Source of the DNA: an uncultured Alphaproteobacteria bacterium
GTDB lineage: Bacteria > Pseudomonadota > Alphaproteobacteria > Rhodobacterales > Rhodobacteraceae
Reading direction: 5' to 3'
Assembly: GCA_902586885.1 (NCBI GenBank)
Contig: CACIJG010000001.1
Location: forward strand, 62,001-126,000
DNA: 64,000 nt
The position numbers and the translations under genes were made by a program. Position 1 is the stretch's first letter. The number at the start of each line of letters is the position of its first letter. Below the pieces are notes generated by a model. That model was not told where the DNA came from and searched no databases. It saw nothing but the letters and a program-made list of their open reading frames with translations. Shown here one piece after another: positions 29,589 to 39,091 of this stretch.

Positions 29589-30335
29589 ATGTTGGAAATT
29601 AAAAATTTAAAAGTCTCTCTTGAGGAAGATGAAAAACAAATATTAAAGGGACTTTCACTCACAATCAATCCAGGAGAAGTTCACGCCATTATGGGTCCAA
29701 ATGGATCAGGAAAGTCAACTTTGTCTAATGTGCTTGCTGGTAAACACGGGTATCAGGTCGATGCAGGTGATGTGGAATGCTTAGGTAAAGATTTATTATC
29801 TTTGGAGGTTGAGGAAAGGGCTGCTTTAGGATTATTTTTAGCTTTTCAGTATCCTTTAGAAATACCTGGGGTTGGAAATATGAACTTTTTGAGAACGGCA
29901 TTAAACTCTCAAAAAAAAATCAGAGGTGAAAAAGAACTTAATGCTGCCGAATTTCTAAAGCAAGTTAGGGGTATTGCATCAGAACTTCAGATTAGTGAGG
30001 AAATGTTGCGTCGACCAGTAAACGTTGGTGCTTCAGGTGGAGAGAAAAAAAGAAATGAAATTTTGCAGATGTGTCTCTTGGAACCAAAGTTGGTCATTTT
30101 GGATGAAACAGATAGTGGTTTAGATGTAGATGCAATGAAACTCGTTTCCAAAGGAGTAAATAACTTTAGCTCTAAAGACCGATCGTTTTTAGTTATAACT
30201 CATTATCAGAGACTATTAAATTATATAAAACCAGATTATGTACATATTATGGTAGATGGGAAAATAGTTCAAACAGGTAATAGTAGTCTTGCTCTGAGGG
30301 TCGAAGAAACGGGCTATAAAAGCTTTCTAAATTAA
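29589..30335 (+). CDS. sufC: Fe-S cluster assembly ATPase SufC
   Basis: SufC is the ABC-type ATPase of the SufBC2D complex. Walker A GPNGSGKST at about residues 35-43, signature GASGGEKKRNEI, Walker B LVILDETDSGLD and the H-loop VITHYQRLL are all present. A TTG three codons upstream also opens the frame, overlapping sufB; the ATG at 29589, just past the sufB stop, gives the normal start (MLEIKNLKVSL) and 248 residues. It lies 10 bases before sufD. Confidence 0.97.
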   Translation: MLEIKNLKVSLEEDEKQILKGLSLTINPGEVHAIMGPNGSGKSTLSNVLAGKHGYQVDAGDVECLGKDLLSLEVEERAALGLFLAFQYPLEIPGVGNMNFLRTALNSQKKIRGEKELNAAEFLKQVRGIASELQISEEMLRRPVNVGASGGEKKRNEILQMCLLEPKLVILDETDSGLDVDAMKLVSKGVNNFSSKDRSFLVITHYQRLLNYIKPDYVHIMVDGKIVQTGNSSLALRVEETGYKSFLN

Positions 30336-30345
30336 CTCTTGTTTA

Positions 30346-31587
30346 ATGGAAATGTCACCCCACAAAGAAAGTCATTGGTTCAAGGCTCTAAAGGAGGAGA
30401 GATCAAAGTTTAAAAACAAGATTGATCCCGTCTCACGGCGTTCTGAGTATTGGCGGAAAAGTAGTTTGGAGATCATAGAAAGAGATCTTGAACTAAATAC
30501 TTTGCCAAAAGATGCTCAGTCAGATTTTGTTTCTGTTGAAAAGCCGTCTATAATAATGACTGGAAAAGAAGTGTTAGAGAATAAAGTTACAGGAGTGAAG
30601 AATGTTGGTCTTGAGGCTTTTCAACTTAAAAGTGTAATATCCGATGAAGAGTCAGAATTTAAGAAATATATTGGAACTATAGAAAAAAAGTCACAAAAAT
30701 TAATTCATAGACCTTTGGCGTTGGAGAACGCGCTGAAGGCTGGCAATGGAATAGTTTTAAAGGTAAAGGGGTTAATTAAAGACCCAGTATATATAGAAAA
30801 CCAAATTGACATATCCGAAGAGAATAAATTCTTAAGAAATTTCGTGAAGCTTGAGAAGGGCTCTTCTTTAACGATTGTAGAAACTGGGAGCCAATCATTC
30901 ACAAAAAATATCATGACCGAGTTTTATATCAGTCAAGGTGCTAAATTAAATTATATAAATCTTACAAACTTTTATAATAAAAACCCAAAGATAAATCATG
31001 TTTTTTGTGATTTGGAAACGGGAGCTATATTTAACCACTTCAGTTTGAATTTAAATCCAAAAGCTTCTAGATCTGAAATTGAGGTACATATGAGTGGAAA
31101 AAGTAGTTCTGTCTCTATCTCAAATATTTGTTTCATTAATAAAGACAACCATAGCAATGATGAGAATATACTAATTAATCACCTTGCACCTGATTGTGTT
31201 AGCAGGCAAGTATTGAAATCTGTTTTGGCAGGTGATTGCAATTCATTAGTTAGAGGTAAAATTTTTGTCGATGCTAAAGCGCAAAAAACAGATGGCTACC
31301 AATCGAGTAGATCCCTTTTACTTGACAATAATGCTAAGTTTTATTGTAAACCCGAACTAGAAATTTATGCTGATGATGTTGCTTGTTCTCATGGTTCTAC
31401 CTCAGGCTCCTTGGATCAAGAATCACTTTTTTATTTATTAAGTCGTGGCGTGTCAAAGCAGGAGAGTGAGCAGATACTAATAATGGCCTTTATTTCTGAA
31501 GCATTGGAAGAAATTGAAAATACTGATATTAGAGAGACTGTGAGAGGAGTTTTTTCTGAAAGAGTTAAACGTTCCTCTAATGAATAA
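30346..31587 (+). CDS. sufD: Fe-S cluster assembly protein SufD
   Basis: SufD pairs with SufB in the SufBC2D scaffold and helps iron entry. The 413-residue protein is diverged, but the C-terminal block is diagnostic: ARGKIFVDAKAQKTDGYQSSRSLLL-type segment (here RGKIFVDAKAQKTDGYQ), LLDNNAKFYCKPELEIYADDV and CSHGSTSGSLDQESLFYLLSRG. The last part carries the histidine in CSHG used for cluster assembly in E. coli SufD. It overlaps the next gene by eight bases. Confidence 0.94.
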   Translation: MEMSPHKESHWFKALKEERSKFKNKIDPVSRRSEYWRKSSLEIIERDLELNTLPKDAQSDFVSVEKPSIIMTGKEVLENKVTGVKNVGLEAFQLKSVISDEESEFKKYIGTIEKKSQKLIHRPLALENALKAGNGIVLKVKGLIKDPVYIENQIDISEENKFLRNFVKLEKGSSLTIVETGSQSFTKNIMTEFYISQGAKLNYINLTNFYNKNPKINHVFCDLETGAIFNHFSLNLNPKASRSEIEVHMSGKSSSVSISNICFINKDNHSNDENILINHLAPDCVSRQVLKSVLAGDCNSLVRGKIFVDAKAQKTDGYQSSRSLLLDNNAKFYCKPELEIYADDVACSHGSTSGSLDQESLFYLLSRGVSKQESEQILIMAFISEALEEIENTDIRETVRGVFSERVKRSSNE

Positions 31588-32164
31588 ACAGCTTGCTAAT
31601 AAGAAAAGTTTTTTTTTATTGTTAATTAAGGGTTACTTTGATCTGGATAAGTCTATAGATTATCAGCTGCAAACCCGCAAACTTGAAAGACAGCTTCTAC
31701 CCTTAGTTTATTACGTTTCTTTTGCTCTACTGATCGCAAAAATTCCAAATTTATTTGTTTTTAACAGTTACTATCCTAACCAAGATTTACAGTATGCTAA
31801 ATTAGGATCAATAGTAGTCGTTCACATTTTCTTTGTTCCTATCTTTATTTACGTTTTATCTTTTATTACTCATTGGTTTTTACTTTTATTTGGGTCATCC
31901 TCACCATATTTTTCAACAAGACTTGCTTTTTTGTGGAGTTTGTCACTGGGAAGTTCCCTCATTGTTATAGTAAGCTTAATAACAGTTTTTATTGCTGATG
32001 ATAAATTAAAATTTTTTTGTATATCTCTTTCAGAGCTAATTGTAATATATATTTTTGCAAGAATCTTGTCCTACGCTGCACATTTTAAACACTGGCACAT
32101 TGTATTAATGTCACTTGTATCTATATATATTTTTTTAAATATGGTGCTACCTTATTTGAATTAA
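31580..32164 (+). CDS. Yip1-like multi-pass membrane protein in the Suf operon (first)
   Basis: A 194-residue integral membrane protein with about five hydrophobic segments and a short cytoplasmic start (NKKSFFLLLIKGYFDLDKSIDYQLQ). It resembles Yip1-domain membrane proteins in size and layout, and Yip1-type genes occur within Suf operons of Rhodobacterales (from memory). No catalytic motif is seen and its role is unknown; membrane anchoring of the Suf machinery or iron handling would be guesses. It overlaps sufD by eight bases, so translation is likely coupled. Confidence 0.7.
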   Translation: MNKQLANKKSFFLLLIKGYFDLDKSIDYQLQTRKLERQLLPLVYYVSFALLIAKIPNLFVFNSYYPNQDLQYAKLGSIVVVHIFFVPIFIYVLSFITHWFLLLFGSSSPYFSTRLAFLWSLSLGSSLIVIVSLITVFIADDKLKFFCISLSELIVIYIFARILSYAAHFKHWHIVLMSLVSIYIFLNMVLPYLN

Positions 32165-32181
32165 TGATCTATTATTGAAAT

Positions 32182-32793
32182 ATGGATATATACAAATTAT
32201 ATGTTAATACGTTATTCAAACCTGCTTCTATATGTGATGAAATTAGGTCCTTTAGTCTATCCAGACAAAATATTTTAGAGGGTACTGTTTTTGTAGCCTG
32301 CTTGAGCGCTCTGTTAAATTCTGTGATGGAAAAATTTGTTTTTGGTTCAACAGAAAAAGTTAATGAAATATTTTCTAATAACTCAGGCATATTCCTATTT
32401 AATCCTTTTGCAGCTTTCTTACTTGAATTGCTTTTTATTTTTGTCTTGATTGTTACAATTTTCAATTTTGGGAATTTATCAAGAAATAAAAGAGATATTG
32501 AAGAAGTTGGAAAACTTGTTGCCTGGGTTTGTTTTGTTGCTCTGAGTTTCAAACTTGCACAGCTTGTGGTGGCAGCGAGCTCTACAAATTTTTACTTAAT
32601 ATTTAGAGTGCTAGAGATGATTTGGTTTGTTTGGGCATTGTCTTCTGTAGTTTGTGTAATATATGGTTATAAGAGTGTAATAATGACAGCTGTTACTGGT
32701 TTAATAGTTGTTTCTTTTGTAATGGTAGTTTTTATGATTGTGATACTTGCGATGATGCAATCCTTTATTAACAATGGTTCTATGAATGTTTAA
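32182..32793 (+). CDS. Yip1-domain membrane protein in the Suf operon (second)
   Basis: A 203-residue membrane protein with the Yip1 pattern more plainly than its neighbour: an N-terminal cytoplasmic segment (YVNTLFKPASICDEIRSFSLSR) and then about five helices, with a charged turn SRNKRDIEEVGK. It lies 17 bases after the first Yip1-like gene and overlaps the sufS start by eight bases. The pairing of two different Yip1-type proteins between sufD and sufS suggests a conserved link with the Suf machinery, but the function is not known. Confidence 0.72.
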   Translation: MDIYKLYVNTLFKPASICDEIRSFSLSRQNILEGTVFVACLSALLNSVMEKFVFGSTEKVNEIFSNNSGIFLFNPFAAFLLELLFIFVLIVTIFNFGNLSRNKRDIEEVGKLVAWVCFVALSFKLAQLVVAASSTNFYLIFRVLEMIWFVWALSSVVCVIYGYKSVIMTAVTGLIVVSFVMVVFMIVILAMMQSFINNGSMNV

Positions 32794-34006
32794 TGCGAAA
32801 GAAATAAAGAAAGAATTCCCTATTCTTAAAAGAAGTGTTAATGGACAGAATTTGCATTATCTCGACAATGGGGCCTCTTCCCAGAAACCGATAGGCGTGA
32901 TTGAAGCAGTAAAAAATTGTTACCTCAACGAGTATTCTAATGTCCATAGAGGTCTCCATTTCCTTTCTAATTTGGCTACTGAGAATTTTGAAGCAGTGAG
33001 AAAAAAAGCTAAGAAATTCTTAGGCGCTTCATTTGAAAAAGAGATAATATTCACTTCTGGTTCAACTGAAGGACTAAACTTAATCTCCTATTCATGGGCA
33101 AATGAGAATTTAGTTGAAGGTGATGAAATTATTCTTACTACCTTAGAGCACCACGCTAATATTGTTCCGTGGCACTTTCTTAGAGACAGAAAGAACATAA
33201 CATTGTCTTGGGTTAATCCCGATGAATATGGCAATATTTCGTTAAGTCAGATCAAAGAAAAGATTACAAAAAATACTAAAATGGTTTGCTTTACTCATAT
33301 GTCAAATGTTTTTGGTTCCATATTGAATGCCAGAGAAATATGTGAATTTTTGAGATCAAAAGAAATTGTGTCTGTTGTAGATGGCTCTCAAGCTGCGGCT
33401 CACTTGAATATAGATGTAAGGGACATTAGTTGTGACTTTTATGTAATCACTGGTCATAAAATTTTTGGCCCAACCGGTACTGGTATATTATATATAAGAG
33501 AAGATAGATTAAGAGAAATGATCCCTTTCAACGGGGGTGGGTCCATGATAAAAAGCGTAACTAAAGAAAACGTTTTGTATAATGACTCTCCCCATATATT
33601 TGAGGCGGGAACTCCAAATATAGCAGAGATCATAGGGCTAGGAGCAGCATTCGATTTTATAGAAAGTTTAGATCAAAAAGCTGTTCTAGAATATGAAATC
33701 AAATTATCAGATTATGCTAGACAAGAATTAAAGAAATTAGATTGGTTAGTAAGATACAGTTTTTCTGATCCCAATATTGCTATATTTTCTTTTTCTGTAA
33801 AAGGGAAAGGTCATCCACATGATATTGCAACAATACTGGATGCTAACGGGGTCGCTGTGAGATCTGGGCATCATTGTGCTCAGCCTTTAATGGATTTTCT
33901 TGGTGTTTCAGCAACCTGTCGCGCTAGTTTTGCTTTATATAATAACGAAGAGGATGTTGACGCTTTAATTTCTTCCTTAAAAAAGTGCAATAGATTATTT
34001 AATTAA
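32786..34006 (+). CDS. sufS: Cysteine desulfurase SufS
   Basis: SufS is the group II cysteine desulfurase that feeds sulfur to SufB. The 406-residue protein has the PLP lysine in VITGHKIFGPTGTGILY at about residue 228 and the persulfide cysteine in VRSGHHCAQPLMDFL at about 367. YLDNGASSQKP near the start and EFEAGTPN-type segment (FEAGTPNIAEIIGLG) are typical. No sufE, sufU or sufT gene follows; transcription meets the convergent acylase gene with a 12-base overlap of the two ends. Confidence 0.97.
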   Translation: MFNAKEIKKEFPILKRSVNGQNLHYLDNGASSQKPIGVIEAVKNCYLNEYSNVHRGLHFLSNLATENFEAVRKKAKKFLGASFEKEIIFTSGSTEGLNLISYSWANENLVEGDEIILTTLEHHANIVPWHFLRDRKNITLSWVNPDEYGNISLSQIKEKITKNTKMVCFTHMSNVFGSILNAREICEFLRSKEIVSVVDGSQAAAHLNIDVRDISCDFYVITGHKIFGPTGTGILYIREDRLREMIPFNGGGSMIKSVTKENVLYNDSPHIFEAGTPNIAEIIGLGAAFDFIESLDQKAVLEYEIKLSDYARQELKKLDWLVRYSFSDPNIAIFSFSVKGKGHPHDIATILDANGVAVRSGHHCAQPLMDFLGVSATCRASFALYNNEEDVDALISSLKKCNRLFN

Positions 34007-36460
34007 AGAGGGAGAGATAATTACTTTTCCTTTCGATCCACCCAATATTATTGGTATATTAGTTGATATGCTAATGTAATCACCTTGTTTCCATAGATTT
34101 GTTAAATTATCATAATTTTTTGACAAAAAGTGTCCACTCTGTCCTGTAGAAATTATAAACATGGACTTATCTGGTTCAGAAAAATCAATAATCATCCTAA
34201 AGCCGCTTGCTTTAGGTTTTTCACTTATTTCTCCATTTTTTTCTGACCAACTAGAATTAAGTGTATAACTGCCTCCTGGCATTTCATGAGATATATCTCT
34301 TAGAAACCTCGGTATAAGTATATTAGGAGAAGAAAATGAAGCATGCCTAAGTGTATTCGACTCGCCCCACCTCCAATCGTTTATGTCTGGTCCATATAGG
34401 TCTTTAAGAAACAGCAAACTTTCCTCAAGTGACTCCTTTGCTAATAATGAACAACTTTCTTTATTTTTTGAATAAATTATGTCACACCAATCACTGGCAT
34501 CTTCATAATCCCTTAAGATTTTCTCTAAAAATAATGGTTGAATTTTATAAAAATCTTTAGCTAGAAGACCTAGTTCGTCTTCCACCGCCATCCTTTGGAA
34601 TGAACTGATCCATGTTTGGTAAATTAGTGGCTCTGGACTATGAGAATTCATATCTCCATTCCAATTAGATAAAAGAGTGAGGCTTTCAGTTTTAAGCCTA
34701 TTTAAATCAATATTAGCTTCACCTTGATATTGGTACCATAACTCTTTCCCCAATAATGGTAATAAAGTTCTTGCTGTTTCAGAAATTGTGTCATTTTGGA
34801 GTTCCTTAAGGCTTTCAATTGTATGATACTGTCTGCTATTTATCAATTTAGTGGCCCTTGTCAATCTCTGTGTTTCTCCCCAATCAAAACTCAAGTGGTT
34901 TGGAAAATTCCCATAAAAAAATCTATTATTTGTGTTTATGATCACTCCTTTTAAAGAGCTGATTTCAACATCTTTATTTATGTCTGAAAATTTTTTTTGC
35001 CATTGGTTGGTATTTCTCCATCCTATGGAAACTACACGTCCTTTACTTTCACTATTAATAGGCCGGATAGGAGCTTTTCCAATAAATATCAAGTCAATTA
35101 TATTTTTATCTGCCACTATCAGGTTTAAATTAAATGCGTTATTATCAAAAATATTATTTTTTAGATCAGAGATGCTTTCTGAGGTCATTACATTTAAGAG
35201 TGAAGCTAAAGTGGTGTCCTTCCCATTATATCCCGTCCATGAAAGTGATATTTCGTGATCTACTGGTTTTATTGAACTTATATCAAAGGTATTTGGTGGT
35301 AAGACGATACCATTTACTGTTTTTCGTAACATAATTTTTCTTGTTGGATAGTCTTTTATACGAATCAATTTTTCTTCAATTTGAAATTTTTTATAGCCAT
35401 TTATTGTTAAATACTCCTGATAATTTTCAGGGTTTAGTTTTTCATAAAATAGATCTTGGTCATCTATTGAGGAATAAGAAGATGCCCATGCAATATTTTT
35501 ATTTTTTCCTGAAAATATTACAGGAATGCCAGGAATAGAGGCTCCAATCACTGAACCAGAATTGAAATTCAAATGAGCTAACATCCAAATTGAGGGAGTT
35601 GATAATGGAAGAAATGAATCCGTTGCTAATATTGATTTTTTAGCAGCTGTCCTTGTTGCATCCACAGCATATGTATTTGATAAGAAACCGCTTTCGCTTG
35701 GTTGAAAACCTGTAAAGAAGCTTGCTAATTTTTTACTCTTACCATTCTCTAGCTGATAAAAGTTCTTTTTTGACTTAATAGGCTTTAAACTTTCTCTTAA
35801 TTTTTTTACATCATCTATTAAATGATTCAATTTCTTATTCTCAACTTTTGAAAGCAATAATTTGGTCAAGAAAATTTCATTAGATGCTTTATCTGTAGAT
35901 AAAAATTCTACCAGCTTTAAAATGGAAATAGAGTCAGTAGGACTCCATGGTTTCATTTGAGGTGGGAAGAAAAATAATTCTGGTGCGCCTCTTCCATCAC
36001 CATTTTCTTGTATCTCTGCAATTCGCAAATTAATTCCATTTGAGTATGATTGTAGCAGCTCCTTCACTTCTATGCTTTGATTTAAATAAATTTTGTCTGA
36101 TATTGATTGCAAGTCCAATGTTTTCATAAGAATATCAAGATCAATAGACTGCTGTCCTACAATTTCAGAAAGTCTTCCTTGAGCGATACGTTTGAGAAAA
36201 TTCATTTGCCAAAATCTTTCTTGGGCATGTGCGTAACCTAGTCCAAAAATAATATCTTTTTTACTTTTTCCAAATATATGAGGCACAGCATTTACGTCAC
36301 GAATTATTTCTATCTTTGAAGAAACATCATCTGAAAATATTGAGTTATTGTACTTTGGAAGAGATTGATAGGCTAAAAAGTACAATAATGAAAAGGATAT
36401 CAGCAAGGTAATTAATGCAATTATTAAAATACGGGGTAGTAATTTAAAAAAAATATTCAT
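33995..36460 (-). CDS. Penicillin acylase family protein (Ntn-hydrolase), membrane-anchored
   Basis: A large amidase of 821 residues. A membrane helix at about 10-32 precedes the alpha chain, with RDVNAVPHIFGKSKKDIIFGLGYAHAQERFWQM-type family block (VPHIFG...GYAHAQERFW). The likely autoprocessing nucleophile is the serine in FLSNTYAVD, equivalent to the family GSNNW site, although the usual following NDPHL is TDSFL here. The family cleaves penicillins, acyl-homoserine lactones or other N-acyl amides; the substrate here cannot be told. Start at ATG 36460 because AGAAGG lies just before it; the frame extends 18 codons upstream from a TTG. Confidence 0.88.
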   Translation of the reverse strand: MNIFFKLLPRILIIALITLLISFSLLYFLAYQSLPKYNNSIFSDDVSSKIEIIRDVNAVPHIFGKSKKDIIFGLGYAHAQERFWQMNFLKRIAQGRLSEIVGQQSIDLDILMKTLDLQSISDKIYLNQSIEVKELLQSYSNGINLRIAEIQENGDGRGAPELFFFPPQMKPWSPTDSISILKLVEFLSTDKASNEIFLTKLLLSKVENKKLNHLIDDVKKLRESLKPIKSKKNFYQLENGKSKKLASFFTGFQPSESGFLSNTYAVDATRTAAKKSILATDSFLPLSTPSIWMLAHLNFNSGSVIGASIPGIPVIFSGKNKNIAWASSYSSIDDQDLFYEKLNPENYQEYLTINGYKKFQIEEKLIRIKDYPTRKIMLRKTVNGIVLPPNTFDISSIKPVDHEISLSWTGYNGKDTTLASLLNVMTSESISDLKNNIFDNNAFNLNLIVADKNIIDLIFIGKAPIRPINSESKGRVVSIGWRNTNQWQKKFSDINKDVEISSLKGVIINTNNRFFYGNFPNHLSFDWGETQRLTRATKLINSRQYHTIESLKELQNDTISETARTLLPLLGKELWYQYQGEANIDLNRLKTESLTLLSNWNGDMNSHSPEPLIYQTWISSFQRMAVEDELGLLAKDFYKIQPLFLEKILRDYEDASDWCDIIYSKNKESCSLLAKESLEESLLFLKDLYGPDINDWRWGESNTLRHASFSSPNILIPRFLRDISHEMPGGSYTLNSSWSEKNGEISEKPKASGFRMIIDFSEPDKSMFIISTGQSGHFLSKNYDNLTNLWKQGDYISISTNIPIILGGSKGKVIISPSLIK

Positions 36461-36531
36461 TTTACCTTCTATTCTGAAATGATAGATTATAATATGATCT
36501 AAGCCAAACTTCAAAAATTTAAGGTGAAATA

Positions 36532-37398
36532 ATGTCTAATGTTAGTTTTTTAGGTTTAGGAGTAATGGGATATCCCATTGCTGGGCATCTGGCAAGAGCA
36601 GGATTAAGGGTTACAGTTTTTAATAGAACTATTGAGAAAGCTAAAAGATGGAAAGAAGAATTTGGGTGTTCCTTCGAGCCAGATGTCTCAAACGCAGTGA
36701 AAGAAAGCGATTTTGTTTTTTCATGTGTAGGCAATGACAATGATTTAAGAGAGATTATTTATGGTGAAGAAGGTGCTTTTAAGAATATGAAAAAAGGATC
36801 ATGCTTTATAGACCACACCACAGCTTCATCAACTATAGCAAACGAACTGCAGATGAAAGCGAACGAATTAGATATCGGTTTTATTGATGCTCCGGTGTCT
36901 GGAGGCGAAATTGGCGCTATAAATGGAAAGCTGACCATTATGTGTGGAGGTAGAGAATCAATTTATAAAAGAGCATTACCCCTAATGCAAAAATATTCTC
37001 AAAGTTGTACCCTCATCGGTAACTCGGGAGCAGGCCAATTAGCGAAAATGGTTAATCAGATCTGTATTGCTGGATTAGTTCAGGCTTTATCTGAGGGAAT
37101 TAGTTTTGCAGAAAAGAATGATTTGGATACCAAAAAGGTCTTAGACTCTATTTCGAAGGGTGCTGCAGGGAGTTGGCAGCTGGAGAATCGTGGTAAAACT
37201 ATGGTAGAGGGTAAATTCGATTTTGGTTTTGCGGTTGAGTTAATGAGAAAAGATCTCAGAATTTGCTTAGATCAGGCTGAGAAGCTAAATATATCATTGC
37301 CTATTACAGCTATAGTTAATCAATTTTATGCCGAAGTACAAAACAGCGGAGGTGCGAGATTTGATACATCAAGTTTAATAACTAGACTCAATAAATAA
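36532..37398 (+). CDS. NAD(P)-dependent beta-hydroxyacid dehydrogenase
   Basis: A 288-residue member of the 3-hydroxyisobutyrate dehydrogenase family. The Rossmann motif GLGVMGYPIAGHLARAG is at about residues 6-22, with FNRT placing the cofactor-binding site; Asn/Arg after the second strand hints at NADP. Substrate loop DAPVSGGEIGAINGKLTIMCGG at about 119-140 and catalytic lysine in GQLAKMVNQ at about 170. Possible substrates include hydroxyisobutyrate, tartronate semialdehyde, glyoxylate or succinic semialdehyde; sequence alone does not decide. AAGGTGA lies before the ATG. It is divergent from the acylase gene. Confidence 0.93.
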   Translation: MSNVSFLGLGVMGYPIAGHLARAGLRVTVFNRTIEKAKRWKEEFGCSFEPDVSNAVKESDFVFSCVGNDNDLREIIYGEEGAFKNMKKGSCFIDHTTASSTIANELQMKANELDIGFIDAPVSGGEIGAINGKLTIMCGGRESIYKRALPLMQKYSQSCTLIGNSGAGQLAKMVNQICIAGLVQALSEGISFAEKNDLDTKKVLDSISKGAAGSWQLENRGKTMVEGKFDFGFAVELMRKDLRICLDQAEKLNISLPITAIVNQFYAEVQNSGGARFDTSSLITRLNK

Positions 37399-37401
37399 AT
37401 A

Positions 37402-37962
37402 TTAGCGAACTAGTCTTGAAAACTTAGCACCTTCTAGAGAAGTTCCTGCAAGTAATCCTTTTTGATCAAAGACAATTGCATAAATTGGTTTTGTGATGGT
37501 ATTTGAGCTTACACCAAGAGAATATCCCTTGTCTCTGAATACAACTTCTGCGTCCACTCCCAGCTCCCATCCATCCTTAACTCTAAAACTCCTTAAAGCT
37601 TCTTGAGTCATAAAAAATATTATATTCGAGTATCTTTGAGCCCCAACTTGAAGTCCGTAAGAGGCAGATGCAATAGAGTAATAATCAATAGGAGCTTCGT
37701 TAATCCTCAAAACACCTTCTCCGTATGAGCCCCCTAATACAAACCCAGCTTTGGTAATTCTGGGAATGATAATTGTTCCTGCTGAGTTTTTGTAAATACT
37801 AATAGTATCAGGATCTAGTTCGAAGAGTTTTTGGAGAGCTATTTCAGCATCTCTATTGATAATGTTCCCAGTGCTTTCTTCTGAAATATTATTGCAACTT
37901 ATTAAAGAAAAGAAAAATATTAGAAAAAAATTTAGTAAAAAAAACCTAGCTTTAATCATCAT
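37402..37962 (-). CDS. SYLF (YSC84)-domain lipoprotein
   Basis: A 186-residue predicted lipoprotein. The signal ends in LISC (lipobox, cysteine at about residue 23). The remainder is a SYLF/YSC84 domain: KAGFVLGGSYGEGVLRIN, SYGLQVGAQRYSNIIFFMTQEALRSF, and VFRDKGYSLGVSSNTITKPIYAIVFDQKGLLAG. SYLF domains bind lipids in eukaryotes; bacterial versions are lipoproteins of uncertain function, perhaps envelope-related. It converges with the dehydrogenase gene. Confidence 0.85.
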   Translation of the reverse strand: MMIKARFFLLNFFLIFFFSLISCNNISEESTGNIINRDAEIALQKLFELDPDTISIYKNSAGTIIIPRITKAGFVLGGSYGEGVLRINEAPIDYYSIASASYGLQVGAQRYSNIIFFMTQEALRSFRVKDGWELGVDAEVVFRDKGYSLGVSSNTITKPIYAIVFDQKGLLAGTSLEGAKFSRLVR

Positions 37963-37993
37963 TTGTTTCCTTCTTTTAGCCCGTATTTTAAAA

Positions 37994-39004
37994 TTAATGA
38001 GTGTTGTCTTTTTTAATTAATTTTCCAGCTTCCAACGCGAAGTAGGTAAGAATACCGTCACATCCAGCTCTCTTAAAACATAATAAAGTTTCTAAAATAG
38101 TTTTATCTCTATCCAACCAGCCGTTATCTATTGCTCCTTTAATCATGGCATATTCACCTGAAACTTGATACGCAAAAGTTGGGAACTGTAGTCTTTTTTT
38201 TACTTCAGATATCACATCTAAATAGGGCATGCCCGGTTTTACCATAACCATATCAGCACCTTCAGAAATGTCTTCTCTTACTTCTCTTATTGCTTCTTCA
38301 AGATTTGATGAGTCTATTTGATAGGTCTTCTTGTCTCCGTTTAAAAGCCCTTTAGCGCCTACCGCTTCCCTGAAAGGACCATAATATGAAGAAGCAAATT
38401 TAGCGGCATACGACATGATTAAAACATCCTTAAATCCGTTCTTTTCTAAAGATTTCCTAATAACAGCGACTCTGCCATCCATCATATCGGAGGGCCCAAG
38501 AATGTCTGCACCTGACTCTGCTTGTATCAGTGCTTGTTTTTCTAGTGCTATTAGTGTTTCATCATTTAGAATTTTATTTTCGACTAATAGTCCATCGTGC
38601 CCATCTGAATTATACGGATCTAACGCTACATCTAGCATAATTACCAATTCTGGATACGATGATTTTATTAAACGAGTAGCTTTATTTACAAGGTTATCTG
38701 GGTTCCACGCTTCTTCACAGCTTGAACTCTTTTTCCCTATAGGTGTATATGGAAATAATGCAATGGTTCTAATATCAAATTTAAGTAGCAATTCTATATA
38801 TTCCAGTAGACGATCCAAAGAGTATCTGTTTACGCCAGGCAACGAAGGAATTGCTTCTATAATTTCTGTTCCCTCTCGAATAAATATTGGAGCAATTAGA
38901 TCATTACAATTAAGATTATTTTCTTTAACGAGTGATCTAATGACTTGATTTTGACGAAGTCTTCTACCTCTTCTTATTGGAAAATCCTTTAGAAATATAC
39001 TCAT
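37994..39004 (-). CDS. hemB: Delta-aminolevulinic acid dehydratase
   Basis: HemB condenses two 5-aminolevulinate molecules to porphobilinogen in heme synthesis. Schiff-base lysines are in MSYAAKFASSYYGPFREA and DMVMVKPGMPYLD. The metal-site stretch is DVALDPYNSDGHDG, the aspartate-rich type of magnesium-dependent HemB in Bradyrhizobium and Pseudomonas, not the cysteine-rich zinc type of E. coli. The frame starts with a TTG at 39019, but the ATG at 39004 is preceded by AGGAA and gives the usual start (336 residues). Confidence 0.97.
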   Translation of the reverse strand: MSIFLKDFPIRRGRRLRQNQVIRSLVKENNLNCNDLIAPIFIREGTEIIEAIPSLPGVNRYSLDRLLEYIELLLKFDIRTIALFPYTPIGKKSSSCEEAWNPDNLVNKATRLIKSSYPELVIMLDVALDPYNSDGHDGLLVENKILNDETLIALEKQALIQAESGADILGPSDMMDGRVAVIRKSLEKNGFKDVLIMSYAAKFASSYYGPFREAVGAKGLLNGDKKTYQIDSSNLEEAIREVREDISEGADMVMVKPGMPYLDVISEVKKRLQFPTFAYQVSGEYAMIKGAIDNGWLDRDKTILETLLCFKRAGCDGILTYFALEAGKLIKKDNTH

Positions 39005-39091
39005 GTAAATTTCCTGCAAATAGTTTATATGTTATTGTTCAGTTTAGTTTCAAATATAATAATCATCAATAGCTTTATATAGGAATTATTA

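Noticed and set aside
39037-39051. LexA-like box GTTC-N7-TTTC upstream of mfd
   Set aside because: One half-site is mismatched and there is no third repeat. In AT-rich DNA such a near match is expected by chance; mfd is not a usual SOS gene.
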